Origin: Liolophura sinensis
Lineage: Eukaryota; Mollusca; Polyplacophora; Chitonida; Chitonidae
NCBI RefSeq assembly: GCF_032854445.1
Contig: NC_088300.1
Span: 7,502,001 to 7,566,000 of the forward strand
DNA length: 64,000 nucleotides
Direction: 5' to 3'
The stretch's first letter is position 1, and every line of letters begins with the position of its first letter. Shown in pieces: positions 38,401-48,529 of the stretch. Below the pieces are notes generated by a model. That model was given only the letters and a program-made list of their open reading frames with translations, ran no database searches and was not told the origin of the DNA. A program made the position numbers and the translations under genes.

Positions 38401-41400
38401 ATCACAGTGGGACATAATTTTATTGGGGGTGATCGCCAGCAGGACCTCACAGATGCTCAGTTGCTGACCAGTGTTGTGGCCAGTATCATCTCTGGCCAGC
38501 ACCCCCTGCCCTCAATGGACCAGTCGCAGGGCCAGTTCCATCAGAATGGTGACAGCACGTCTCATGCAGCTGTCTCTGACCACCCAGAGGTCAATCTGGC
38601 TGATGTCAACTTGCATAATGTACATTTACCATCCTCCACTAGTGTGTCATATGAAAGTAGACTGACAGAGAACAGCACAGACCCTATCATGGTGAACAAT
38701 TCTCTGCACCCAGCGACATCGCTAGGTGACCCTCTTATCGTCTCCTCTCAACCTTCATTTGTCACTCATCATCATCATCAGCCGGGCTCAAGTATTAAAA
38801 GTGTTGAAGACAAACTGTTCACCTCCCAGCTGCAATCTAAACCTCCCAGTGAGATATCTCCCTTCACCTTCAGGCCAGTGAACACAGGTGGTAATGAGCA
38901 TGGGACTGGGGACAGTAAGGCAAATGTTGGGCATGGCAATGTTGCTATTAACAGAGACAAGTATTTACCATTGCCTATAGGCAGCACATACACTCAGTCA
39001 GAGAAAGAACTGAAACCTCCAAGTCGAAAGCGACACAAAAGTGAGGGTGTTATAGGGATGGCAGCTAAACGCCCTTCTGCAAGCAACCTAGCCATGCTCC
39101 TGCAGAAGGGGCCTGGGGCATCCTCAGTTAGTAAATCAGTAAACGCACAGTCACCTCACCCAGAAGGGGAGGCCAAACTCACAAAAACAGCTGATGAAAG
39201 AAACAAACTGCTACAGCGATCGAAGAGTGAGGATCATACATTCATGCGACCACGAAGTCGGGTGGATGACCCATACTACAGACCTCGAAGTCGAACTGAA
39301 GACTCTTTGCACCGTAGCAAAACTTATCACCACGAGGACTTCCTGTCTCGCTCAGATGGAGCTGGCATCTTTAGAAATCCAGGCTTGTCATTGAGTCCTA
39401 TAAGAGCCAAGAAAAAGCATCGCCCCGCCCCACTTATCATTCCTCCTCATGTGAACAGTTGTGGCTTTCAAAGTCGCCTTAGGTCTCCACGTCTGTGGGA
39501 TGGGGGTGGAGACGGGAGATTAAAGAGAGGAAGCACTCCGCCCCCGTACACTCCACCCCCAATGCTTAGTCCAGTGCGGAGTGGATCAGGCCTGTTCTGG
39601 ATGATTCATCCGGGATTCCGACCCATGACACCCAAGTCTGCTCCCATAGCACCTCGTCTATCACTCAGCCGGAGAGGTTAGTACACGTATAAATTACCCT
39701 CTCTTCATATTCATCCTTTAACATAATCCAGATAAAACAGAATGCTAGATATACATTTACATCTGTTGACACTCTCCTGACATTTGTGAAATTATTGGGG
39801 TAATTTGATGTATTTTATGGAAAAAGAATAATAATTTCAAGTTATTTTTCAATGAAACTGAAACATGTGGTATGTTTTATTATGCATATACTCTAATGTA
39901 GTTTAGAGCTGATTGACTGTCTGTTCCAGGCTCCTTGGCTACAGGGCCTGTCAAAGCTGATACAATAGAGGAGGAGCCAGAGAATGAGGAGGAGGAAGAA
40001 CCGCCCCCGGAAACAGACATCCAACCGTGAGCTTATGTTTATGAATGATCAACATGATTTGTTATTGTCATGTTTGCTATTCAGGGAACTTTGAAATGGA
40101 ATGAAGTCTAATTAAATTTTCCTACTGACAACAAAATAGGAAAAAGTCTGTCTGTTAGTATTCCATGATATTATTTAATTGAACTGCAAACATTATAATT
40201 GTTGCTGTATGCCACCAATACATCTAGATCATTTCTTTCTTATTGTTCTGACATTCCATTTGCTAGCATATGTATCACAGCTATTTCTTCTTCTTCTGTC
40301 ATATGTTCACCGCTATTTCTTCTTCTTCTGTCATATGTTCACCGCTATTTCCTCTTCTTCTGTAATATGTTCACTGCTATTTCTTCTTCTTCTGTCATAT
40401 GTATCACAGCTATTTCTTCTTCTTCTGTCATATGTTCACCGCTATTTCTTCTTCTTCTGTCATATGTTCACCGCTATTTCCTCTTCTTCTGTCATATGTT
40501 CACTGCTATTTCTTCTTCTTCTGTCATATGTATCACAGCTATTTCTTCTTCTTCTGTCATATGTTCACTGCTATTTCTTCTTCTTCTGTCATATGTTCAC
40601 TGCTATTTCTTCTTCTTCTGTCATATGTTCACCGCTATTTCTTCTTCTTCTGTCATATGTATCACAGCTATTTCTTCTTCTTCTGTCATATGTTCACCGC
40701 TATTTCTTCTTCTTCTCTCATATGTATCACAGCTATTTCTTCTTCTTCTGTCATATGTTCACCGCTATTTCTTCTTCTTCTGTCATATGTATCACAGCTA
40801 TTTCTTCTTCTTCTGTCATATGTTCACCGCTGTTTCTTCTTCTTTTGTCATATGTATCACAGCTATTTCGTCTTCTTCTGTCATATGTTCACCTCTATTT
40901 CTTCTTCTTCTGTCATATGTTCACCACTATTTCTTCTTCTTCTGTCATATGTTCACCGCTATTTCCTCTTCTTCTGTCATATGTTCACTGCTATTTCTTC
41001 TTCTGTCATATGTATCACAGCTATTTTTTCTTCTTCTGTCATATATTCACTGCTATTTCTTCTTCTTCTGTCATATGTTCACCGCTATTTCCTCTTCTTC
41101 TCTCATATGTATCACAGCTATTTTTTCTTCTTCTCTCATATGTTCACTGCTATTTCCTCTTCTTCTGTCATATGTTCACTGCTATTTCTTCTTCTTCTGT
41201 CATATGTATCACAGCTATTTCTTGTTCTTCTGTCATATGTTCACCGCTATTTCTTCTTCTTCTTCTCTCATATGTATCACAGCTATTTCTTCTTCTTCTG
41301 TCATATGTTCACCGCTATTTCTTCTTCTTCTGTCATATGTATCACAGCTATTTCTTCTTCTTCTGTCATATGTTCATCGCTATTTCTTCTTCTTCTGTCA

Positions 41401-44400
41401 TATGTATCACAGCTATTTCTTCTTCTTCTGTCATATGTTCACCGCTATTTCTTCTTCTTCTGTCATATGTTCACCGCTATTTCTTCTTCTTCTCTCATAT
41501 GTATCACAGCTATTTTTTCTTCTTCTGTCATATGTTCACCTCTATTTCTTCTTCTTCTGTCATATGTTCACCGCTATTTCTTCTTCTTCTTCTCTCATAT
41601 GTATCACAGCTATTTCTTCTTCTTCTGTCATATGTTTACCGCTATTTCTTCTTCTTCTGTCATATGTATCACAGCTATTTCTTCTTCTTCTGTCATATGT
41701 TCATCGCTATTTCTTCTTCTTCTGTCATATGTATCACAGCTATTTCTTCCTCTTCTGTCATATGTTCACCGCTATTTCTTCTTCTTCTGTCATATGTTCA
41801 CCGCTATTTCTTCTTCTTCTCTCATATGTATCACAGCTATTTTTTCTTCTTCTGTCATATGTTCACCTCTATTTCTTCTTCTTCTGTCATATGTTCACCG
41901 CTATTTCTTCTTCTTCTGTCATATGTATCACAGCTATTTCTTCTTCTTCTGTCATAATTACTGCTGTCATTCAAGCGAAAACTTCTTGAGCATGGAATTG
42001 AACTCCAGTGAAATAAATAAATCATTTCATTTACCATAACATCTACCATAGCTATTTTTTTCTTTCTTTTCGATGCCATTGACTAAAACATATATCACAA
42101 GCATTTCTTCAGACTTTCTTCACACACATTCTTTACATTGTTTATGGCATCAGTTCCATTTTTTTTTTTTATATAGTGTATTTATGTTATTTTTTTCCTA
42201 TGCATTTCACAGGCATGTCAATATTGGACCACAGTACCAAGCTGATATTCCACCTTTTAATCGTAAGTTATTTACTTAAGATCTTTTTGGAAATTAATTC
42301 AAATGCCAAGCAGGGACAGTAAGTTTTTTTGACTGGACTTTTACTGAAAAAATGTTTAGTAATATTTTAAAACACCATGCATGGCATTTTGACTTTAAAA
42401 CCTAAATATAAATAAATGAATATTTAAAATTATGTATCTGTGTTGATTTGAAATGGTTTATGAATCATTTAGGAATCGATTATCTTGAAAATGCCTTTTT
42501 CATTTATGACTTTAATTTTTTAGTTTCATTTATTTTGTAATATTGAATGTTAATCCAATTATTAAGAAAAAAGAGGAAACAAACGCCACCATCAAAATGT
42601 CAACGATCAGTTTACGAAAACGCTTACGCTTTGTGACCAACAATGTGTCTCTCTCTTGTGACATAGCTAACAAGTCTGCAGCTCTCAAACAAATGGACAA
42701 AGAGGATATGGTCTGGGACCCCAGCATAATGAAAGAGATGTCTGTTACCGATGAGGATGGTAGGTGATCAGTTAGGATGCAAAATTGTTTCTTTTTTCTT
42801 ATGTAATTCATTGTAAAATTGATTGCATGTAAAAGGAAGGCTTTAGAGTTGTCATGATAGTTTTGAAACCCAGGCCTGTACATATAAAACATGGCCAATT
42901 GAGGTTGTTTAACCTGGGCACTGAATTCCTCCAGACATGAACCTGACTGCCACCACACAAGTGAACAGGTCTTGAGCATGACATTGACGCCAATCTGCTA
43001 CATATAAATATATAAATGCGCCAGATCTGAGCCCTTCATAATAACGCGTTGTTTCTTTTGACAGTGCATTGTTACCAGGACTTTGCCTGTTGTGCTGCCA
43101 TTCATGGCAATGGTGCCAATGTGGAATACGCATTACATCTGCTTCATCTGACAAGAGGAAACATCCAGGTAACACTTGTGGTCTTCCAGCTGTCATTGAC
43201 AAGATATATTTCCCATGAAATTCTTAAGTTGTATTTTGGTTTGGGAGAGAAAATGACTTTTAGCTGAAAAAAAAAAAGATTTTTCTTTGTCAGATAATTG
43301 AAATAGATGCAAGAAAAATAAAATGCCATGTTTCATGAGCAGTTTAAGTCCCAACAACATGGTATATTTAATTCTGTGCAAATTAGGTTATTGATATATT
43401 CTGGGATACTGTGGATTGGATAGTTTGCTAAAAGTGTGTCCTTCCTGATGGAAAGAGAAATCTTGTCATTGTAAACATTGTGAGGTCTCTTGTAGGGTGA
43501 GCAAGGCTGTATGGTGAGTAATGCTGTGTGGTGAGCAGGTGACCATGTCTAGTGTTTCCTAATGATTGTTGTTGTAACTTGCAGGAAGCCATGTTAATGC
43601 TCATGAAGGACTCACTGAAGCTTCCAACAGGGCACACCTTATTAACATACCAGTACCAAGGTACGTTTTAATTTGAGAAATACCATAAATGACCTGAACT
43701 CCAGGACTCATTTTTTGTAATTCTGAGAGTTCTATAGAGAGGTGTTATAAGGTTTTTTGGAAGGTAGAGTGGTGGTATCCCTCTGAAAAAGTTTCAGCAC
43801 CAAAAATAATATTTTATGACTTTTATTTACCTCCTTGTTGGGTGCAGTGTTAGTTCAGTTAGAAGAGTAAATAATTCAGTGGATTATAAAGGTGATGGGC
43901 AGAAGAAAGATTATAAGTTTTACTGCTTTGATATATCTTTTCTTTGTCCCTCTTTATTATACAATTACCATGTAAGTTTCAGCTTGGATCTTGTCTACAG
44001 ATTTAAATTAATATGTCTGGGGTTTGTTTGAATTTGCAGAGGCAGATAGTTGGAGCACAGAAGAAATAGAAGCATATTACCAGGCTTTATTGAAGAGTGA
44101 TAAGGACTTCTTCTTGATAGCCAATGAGGTATGGTGTACATGTGTGTGACAAGCCACTTCTGTGAACGGGACTGTAAATGAGTCACAGGCATTGAATTGA
44201 TTACCAGGTGATGAGGTTGAAAGCTGTGAAAGTAACAAAAAAAGTTTATTTCTACATGCAGTAGATTCTAGCTAGTCATTGGTTGAGTGCAGTCACTTGC
44301 AGTGGGGGTAATATCCATACCACACTGCACTTGGTGACCTCTTCAAAAGAAGCTGTCAATCCATTTGCAAGTCACAATAATTTCCAAATCTACACGAAAG

Positions 44401-47400
44401 TAAAGTGTCCTCAAGTAGAAAACATCATCAAAAGCAAGTAAAATATGTCAGTATTATGTACAATACTTACAATTCAGTGCTAGAAGGGTAGGTGACAGTA
44501 TTTTCAACTGTAGCTAAATGCAGCAGTTTTGAAGAAATTTGCTGGTTGGATGGCTACCTTGACCTACCTGTACACAGATTACTGTTTTATTTCTGACCAT
44601 GCAGTAACATGGGTGATAAGACATACCTGTGTCGTCCTAAGAACAAGCCAGACCACTTCATGAATCGCACAGAAATCACAGCCTGTGATCCAGCAGCAAT
44701 AGTTAAAACTTACATGTGCAACAACAACTTTGCACTCAGCCAATATTCACTGCAGCAAAGTGGACAAAAGGACCTCTTTTGTGACTTTCAACTGCTGCAG
44801 AGACAACCAAATCTGTTGCTAGTATTCTCCTGATGTAACATCGTTATGTTAAATATCTGCTGCTGCAAAATTGTGACTCAAAAATATAGCACTATCCTTT
44901 TACATTTGTGTCTCGCAGAAGTTGAACTTTACGATGTCAGTCTTTTGGCTGACCTATATTTGACGTCATGGTGTGACCTGATTTCCCATAGTACGTATTC
45001 AAATTTCATTTTTTATTTTACAGGTCTGATAGGTATATCATCATAGATTTACAAAGATTGGATAAATTCTTTGACAGACTATATAGTCATCTACTCGGTA
45101 GCTTGTGAAAGCTAAGTGCTTACTGAGAATTTTAGGTATCAGTGGGCCTATAAGTGTACTGCTTGAATCAGCTTACACTTAAACGTTCTGAAATGTCTCA
45201 AATACCGTTTTGTTTCTTGGTAATATCACTATTCTCTGCGTTTTACCACTTCGCGGTCGTGTGGCATTTTTTGCCAGGAAATTGGATAAAATTCAGTATC
45301 AGACTCATACAGGTGGGGTAACTTACGTTATCTCATGGATTAGGGTCTTTATAGCCATCTTTGAACTAGACTTTTTCTCATGTGGTTAGTGCAATTAACA
45401 TACATGTAACCCTTTAAAATATATATGTATTTCATATTTAATTCCAGAAAATACTACAATCTAGATATTTGAGAAAGTCTGGAAGAGCCAGAGATATTTG
45501 CTAGATATTGATCAAGCTAATCTTAACGCTAGCCAATAGGAGATCTTGGCCCAATCCTTGGGTAAAGAAGTTGCAATCTTCACAAACATCTTTTCCTCTT
45601 TGTTGGCTGCATTGGGCACTGGTGTTAATCCTGCATGAGTCCAGCTCATGCTGACTTCCTCTCCGGCCATACCTAGGAAGGTCTGGCGGAAACCTGCGAA
45701 TGGTCATGGGTTTTTCCTGGGCTGTTTCCTCTCACCATAATGCTGGCCGCCATTGGATAAGCGAAATGTTCTTGAGTACAGCATTAAACACCAATCAAAT
45801 AAATAAATAATCTTGCCTGAATGTTTTTTCGAGATCACTTGCTTTTAATCAATATGACATGCTTATTGAGCTGACTCTGTGGGTGAAATTTGGGTGTCAT
45901 GTTCGGGAAAGGTTGTCTGTTACTTGCCAAAGGTTGATTGTTTTGTTCAGGCACTCTATTTTCCTCCACCCATCCTTACAACGATTACAGTAACACCAGT
46001 CAATCATTGAAAACTATCAGTGCAGAAATGTGCTGTAAGAACCCTGGTTTGGCCTAAACGGATGATCTGCCGTTGAATTATTTTGCAAGTGATAATATCT
46101 TGTGAAATTACATTCATAAGCATTCCGAAATAGGTTGTGACAGAATGTAGATGATTAAATTTTCTAACATCAGTTATTTAATTTCATAGGTCGCAAGCAA
46201 ATCGGTAAAGCAGTGTGTTCAGTTTTATTACCTGTGGAAAAAAGTGTGTCCGGACGAATACAAGCGATTACGTATTGTGCGAAGAAAGAAGGAACATGAT
46301 GAACTGTACAACCTGCGATCACGAACAGCCCCAGACCAGGCACCTCTGACAGGAGAACAAATGTCTGAGTCTGACAGCAGCACTGATGAGGAACAGGATA
46401 CCATGGAGGAGCAACCCACAGTCAGCGAAACGCACAGTGCCCAGGTTCTTGTCACTGAAATCATTAAACTAGTACATTTATGAGGGGCTCAAGCCCATTG
46501 CTTTTGTTAATATCAGTAGTATTCTCGAAACTTTCATAAGCATGCTTTTGAAACTTTGTCATCTTGTGGTACAAAACTCAAATCCATGCACCATAAAAAA
46601 ATCTGTTGCTAATAGGCCACGTGACCTATCAACTGTATTGATTATTTGCGATTACATCAAATTTCATCTGACTATAGACTTCGTACCTACTCCTAGTTCC
46701 GATTCTTCTGCATGTTCAGCTTCTGGGAGCATTTATAGCATTGATGAGACTTCAGTTATGTTTCATTTTCTCGGGAACCTGGCATGCAATTTGCAATATG
46801 TGACAGACCAAAACGGGAATTAATTTTCAAAAATTGAAAGTGACATCATTAAACTGGAAGTGGTCAGTCTCATTTGCATATGGTATTAGACACGAGAGTA
46901 CCATTCATTATCCCAATGCATAGAGACTGAATTGATCAAACTGCAGTTGACGGGAATAAAGACTGGAAATATGGGCATGAACCCGACAGTATGGGACACA
47001 ACAGCTAAGTTTCACATGTTATCGATATCGGAGAAGATATTGGCAGAAAGCAGATTTTACCTGAAGTCACTGGGGTGCATCCTCTGATACAGAAGTTAAA
47101 TCTGAATATATATATATACCCAAATGAAACTCAGAGTAAAGCTAATGCCATAAACTGTCAGCTATGATGATGGCAAAGCTTGATCATTTTTTATGAGTTC
47201 ATATCAGTTGACCTATGGGTATTAAATACTGTGCCTTACAATAGAAAATGTATGTCTGAGTGTTGGTGTCATTTTGCGTGTTGGTTGTTGTAGGATGTGG
47301 AGAGACAGACTGCAACCCCAGTGGCCAGCGTGGTGTCCCCTGCCCGCAGCGTGACCCCTCCCCGAACTGTGCCCTCACCAGCCACTGTTTACACGTGTGA

Positions 47401-48529
47401 GATACCAGACTGCAGTGCTGTAAGTCCTTCATTTACAAGGCTGTTCCTTTGCGTGCAGTTTACAAAACAGTTGAAGTAATATGTTCATCTTAATAAGTTA
47501 TATCGTAGGATCATACCCATGACTTCAAGACTGGTACCTGTTTCTACCTCACTTGGCACTCAGCACTGACAGGTTAGTGCAAGGAAACGTTACTGGTTGG
47601 CTCAGTGTCAGTGGAATCAGCAGGGTGTCATGCCTGGTCTCTTTGACTCGCCCTGCCACAAGAAGGCACGGTATATATACACACACTCTAAATAGCCCCA
47701 CCATCATAATATAACTGAAACAAAGTACAAAGTAAAAACCTAAGCATACCTGCATATTTCTTCTCATTGTGTTGTTATGCCCATCTGTATATGTGTCTCT
47801 TTGTTTCATTTGACAGACTTTCACCTCAAAACAGGCATTAAGTAGTCACCAGAAGCTTCACAGTGTTCTTCACAGCCATAGCTATGTTCAGCTGGCCGTC
47901 CATGCCACAACACCATCCCGGCCAGAGCCTCCACTCCCAGTCAGCACCCAGCCTCCCAGGGTTAATCAGGTGTACACAACAAGTGTACCTCAGCCTAAGG
48001 TCCAGCGCCGGCCGCCTGGTCCCCGCCCCACGGCCAAGAAACCCTCCCAGCCTGTGCCTCCCCCTAACCCTGGCGATGAGATATTCCCCTGTAAACTCTG
48101 TGGAAAGTAAGTGACAGCATACAAATTATATGTGGTCAAAGAAAAAGTCTAAAAGAGAAAAAGAAATCAATTCAGGTTATTATATGACACAACCCTTGTC
48201 AGATTCCATTCATTATTTTTCTTATTTTACTGCAGTGATCAAATAAATATTGAACATGGGTGTTGGTTCTTTAAAACCATGCATTTAAACAAGGCTTCTT
48301 CTCAAGGTACATGATCATCTTGTATATGTATGGATTTTAAAATAATGCATTTCAATAATAATTTTGTGAAGCTACCTGTTTGATCAATTATTAAACAGTT
48401 GAAGTACATGTACCTTGTTTTCTTACTTACCATAGGGTGTTTTACAAAGTTAAGAGTCGAAGTGCCCATATGAAGAGTCATCGAGAGGCTGAAAGGAACA
48501 AATCTCGAGCGCAGACTGTCCATCGATGA
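18172..48529 (+). CDS. C2H2 zinc-finger / ELM2-SANT protein, TRERF1/ZNF541/MIDEAS family (MiDAC scaffold)
   Basis: Seventeen coding exons: 18172-19033, 31374-31614, 31977-32792, 33704-33778, 36295-36406, 36878-37027, 37480-39676, 39930-40026, 42213-42262, 42667-42759, 43065-43168, 43585-43660, 44040-44128, 46190-46444, 47294-47419, 47817-48106, 48436-48529. Phases agree throughout: 5727 nt, 1908 aa. Six C2H2 fingers start at about residues 327, 355, 383, 673, 1774 and 1873. A basic KPRKRRK stretch is a candidate nuclear signal. The Q- and P-rich middle is followed by a pre-ELM2 block ([18 protein letters not shown], about 1419-1448), ELM2 (about 1518-1565 and following helices) and SANT (about 1627-1675). 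In vertebrates such proteins join HDAC1/2 and DNTTIP1 into the mitotic deacetylase complex: ELM2-SANT binds the HDAC, and the fingers probably bind DNA. Finger architecture is closest to TRERF1/ZNF541; MIDEAS lacks the fingers. Probably the single invertebrate pro-orthologue. Confidence 0.93.
20422..20655 (-). pseudogene. RecQ-like helicase N-terminal remnant
   Basis: A 77-codon minus-strand ORF. After a start-like [13 protein letters not shown] it reads [19 protein letters not shown] and stops. GYGKT followed by YQLMP resembles the Walker A region of RecQ-like helicases, which occur as many copies in some invertebrates. The motif I region follows the N terminus too closely, and no helicase motifs follow the stop, so it looks like a deleted fragment. 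Family assignment rests on one motif. Confidence 0.4.
21527..21893 (+). mobile_element. tRNA-derived SINE, family 2
   Basis: Head with GGTAGTTGTGAGTC and B-box-like GGGTCAAAGCC, body GAGCAAGGAAAAATGACTGG, and end TTAAACCCCAATCATAAGTAC. Similar along its length to copies at 24828 and 47515. Confidence 0.75.
24828..25170 (+). mobile_element. tRNA-derived SINE, family 2
   Basis: A-box-like TTGCCTAGTGGTTAC and B-box-like GGATCAAATCT open the element. The body contains AAGCAAGGAAATAGAACTGG and CCCTGCCACAAGAAGACACA, and the tail is CCCAAGCATACATAC. The best-preserved family 2 head in the window. Confidence 0.8.
25737..25932 (+). mobile_element. SINE family 1, 5'-truncated, perfect 12-bp TSD
   Basis: TAAGATATTAAC flanks the element at 25725-25736 and 25933-25944. 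It starts within the tRNA head (CCAGGAGTCTCTC), keeps the B box GTTCAAGTGCA region and core, and ends AGTACGGCGTAAAACAC. In intron 1 of the MiDAC-family gene. Confidence 0.87.
31374..31614 (+). CDS. MiDAC-family gene exon 2: zinc fingers 1 and 2 (part)
   Basis: A basic serine-rich lead ([17 protein letters not shown]), then finger 1 (C327, C330, H343, H347) and the front of finger 2 ([16 protein letters not shown]). The donor falls inside finger 2 before its histidines, phase 2. Confidence 0.94.
31977..32792 (+). CDS. MiDAC-family gene exon 3: end of finger 2, finger 3, polyQ/polyP
   Basis: NGHMMTH completes finger 2. Finger 3 has the form C-x4-C ([20 protein letters not shown]). Then come an alanine/glycine-rich stretch, eleven glutamines (residues 524-534), fifteen prolines (537-551) and an S/P-rich tail. 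Ends in phase 2 before GTAAGA. Confidence 0.93.
33704..33778 (+). CDS. MiDAC-family gene exon 4: basic nuclear-signal segment
   Basis: Short exon encoding [20 protein letters not shown], phase 2 at both ends, with a pyrimidine-rich acceptor. KPRKRRK is a likely nuclear localisation signal. Being a multiple of three (75 nt), it could be skipped without a frame change. Confidence 0.8.
33779..36294. other. Intron 4 of MiDAC-family gene
   Basis: A 2.5-kb AT-rich intron. Its 3' half is the 42-bp tandem array at 35541-35934 and decayed copies running almost to the next acceptor. ORFs in this stretch are products of the array. Confidence 0.75.
35541..35934. repeat. 42-bp tandem array, about nine units
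   Basis: Units begin CACTGTTGATGATCACACAG and recur exactly every 42 bp (35541, 35583, 35625 and so on). The first five are near-identical and later ones diverge (GATAACCATATGTGT). Decayed relatives (TGTTGATGAACACATTATG, CACTTTTGATGACC) continue to about 36220, 75 bp before the finger-4 exon. Because 42 is a multiple of three and the unit lacks stops, ORFs appear by chance. Confidence 0.95.
36295..36406 (+). CDS. MiDAC-family gene exon 5: zinc finger 4
   Basis: Finger C673, C676, H689, H693 in [20 protein letters not shown] then [10 protein letters not shown]. The [15 protein letters not shown] signature is typical of TRERF1-family proteins. Phase 2 in, phase 0 out. Confidence 0.95.
36878..37027 (+). 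CDS. MiDAC-family gene exon 6
   Basis: Fifty codons, phase 0 at both ends. Lysine-rich start ([15 protein letters not shown]), then [14 protein letters not shown] and a Q-rich end. Skippable without frame change. Confidence 0.88.
37480..39676 (+). CDS. MiDAC-family gene exon 7: Q-rich domain and conserved pre-ELM2 block
   Basis: Large 2.2-kb exon, residues 753-1484. A glutamine-rich region (about 823-973) in mixed CAA/CAG codons is followed by S/P/T-rich sequence, a basic KPPSRKRHK stretch and repeated [19 protein letters not shown] units. It ends in a conserved block ([26 protein letters not shown]). Related blocks precede ELM2 in MIDEAS and TRERF1. Ends in phase 1. Confidence 0.93.
39930..40026 (+). 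CDS. MiDAC-family gene exon 8: acidic linker
   Basis: Encodes [20 protein letters not shown] followed by more glutamates and prolines, an acidic run just before ELM2. Phase 1 in, phase 2 out, GTGAGC donor. Confidence 0.88.
40266..41956. repeat. 1.7-kb TTC-rich minisatellite (32/33-bp units A and B)
   Basis: About fifty units of two interleaved types share TATTTCTTCTTCTTCTGTCA and differ at TGTTCACCGC (A, 32 bp) versus TGTATCACAGC (B, 33 bp). Orders such as B-A-A-A and B-A recur, suggesting expansion in blocks. Each unit carries a CATATG palindrome. The array lies in the intron between exons 8 and 9, just before the first ELM2 exon. The plus strand has almost no stop codons in any frame, so long spurious ORFs appear; they are not genes. 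Confidence 0.97.
42213..42262 (+). CDS. MiDAC-family gene exon 9: start of ELM2
   Basis: Encodes [17 protein letters not shown], the opening motif of ELM2 domains. Pyrimidine-rich CACAG acceptor, GTAAGT donor, phase 1 out. Confidence 0.93.
42667..42759 (+). CDS. MiDAC-family gene exon 10: ELM2 continued
   Basis: Encodes [20 protein letters not shown] then [10 protein letters not shown]. The acceptor after GTCTCTCTCTTGTGACATAG fits both phase and the usual ELM2 spacing between the QADIP and VWDP motifs. The frame is open upstream to 42525, and a weaker phase-compatible acceptor at 42572-42573 would add 31 residues. I prefer the shorter form. Confidence 0.85.
43065..43168 (+). CDS. MiDAC-family gene exon 11: ELM2 C-terminal helices
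   Basis: Encodes [20 protein letters not shown] then [13 protein letters not shown], the helical HDAC-recruiting part of ELM2. Phase 1 in, phase 0 out. Confidence 0.93.
43585..43660 (+). CDS. MiDAC-family gene exon 12: ELM2-SANT linker
   Basis: Encodes [20 protein letters not shown] then TYQYQ. In the family this links ELM2 to SANT. Phase 0 in, phase 1 out. Confidence 0.92.
44040..44128 (+). CDS. MiDAC-family gene exon 13: SANT first half
   Basis: Encodes [20 protein letters not shown] then [10 protein letters not shown] and helix spacing are typical of SANT helices 1-2. Phase 1 in, phase 0 out. Confidence 0.94.
44129..46189. other. Intron 13, splitting the SANT domain
   Basis: A 2.1-kb intron with a 5'-truncated SINE at about 45639-45807 and a perfect CRE octamer at 44961-44968. 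The ORF around 44609 resembles nothing known to me. Confidence 0.7.
45639..45807 (+). mobile_element. SINE family 1, head-less copy
   Basis: Begins GTCCAGCTCATGCTGACTTC and ends CACCAATCAAATAAATAA. Flanks TAATCCTGCATGA and TAATCTTGCCTGA match at 11 of 13 positions as a decayed target duplication. In intron 13 of the MiDAC-family gene. Confidence 0.82.
46190..46444 (+). CDS. MiDAC-family gene exon 14: SANT second half
   Basis: [20 protein letters not shown] is the third SANT helix with the family's QCVxFYYxWKK signature. It is followed by a basic [18 protein letters not shown] stretch and an acidic tail. Phase 0 at both ends. Confidence 0.94.
47294..47419 (+). CDS. MiDAC-family gene exon 15: cysteine half of finger 5
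   Basis: S/P/T-rich linker ending [11 protein letters not shown], which supplies C1774 and C1779 of a C-x4-C finger. Phase 0, GTAAGT donor. Confidence 0.88.
47515..47758 (+). mobile_element. SINE family 2, 5'-truncated
   Basis: Shares GTGCAAGGAAACGTTACTGG, CGCCCTGCCACAAGAAGGCA and the AAACCTAAGCATACCTGC end with the other copies; the tRNA head is absent. It ends about 58 bp before exon 16 of the MiDAC-family gene, inside the intron that splits finger 5. Confidence 0.8.
47817..48106 (+). CDS. MiDAC-family gene exon 16: histidine half of finger 5, start of finger 6
   Basis: Opens [15 protein letters not shown], which supplies H1792 and H1796 and gives canonical x12 spacing with exon 15. A proline-rich linker follows. 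Ends FPCKLCGK, the cysteine half of finger 6, phase 2. Confidence 0.9.
48436..48529 (+). CDS. MiDAC-family gene exon 17: end of finger 6 and stop
   Basis: [20 protein letters not shown] completes finger 6 (H1889, H1893), with TGA at 48527-48529. The [11 protein letters not shown] form matches the C-terminal finger of TRERF1-family proteins, which fixes the gene end. Confidence 0.93.

Noticed and set aside
40179-42039. Three overlapping plus-strand ORFs of 546-596 codons
   Set aside because: They are the three frames of the TTC-rich minisatellite, which has few stop codons. Repetitive S/F/L/C/Y content and no conserved domain.
44609-44833. 74-codon ORF in intron 13
   Set aside because: Reads like a peptide with several cysteines, but spacing fits no known domain and no splice sites frame it.
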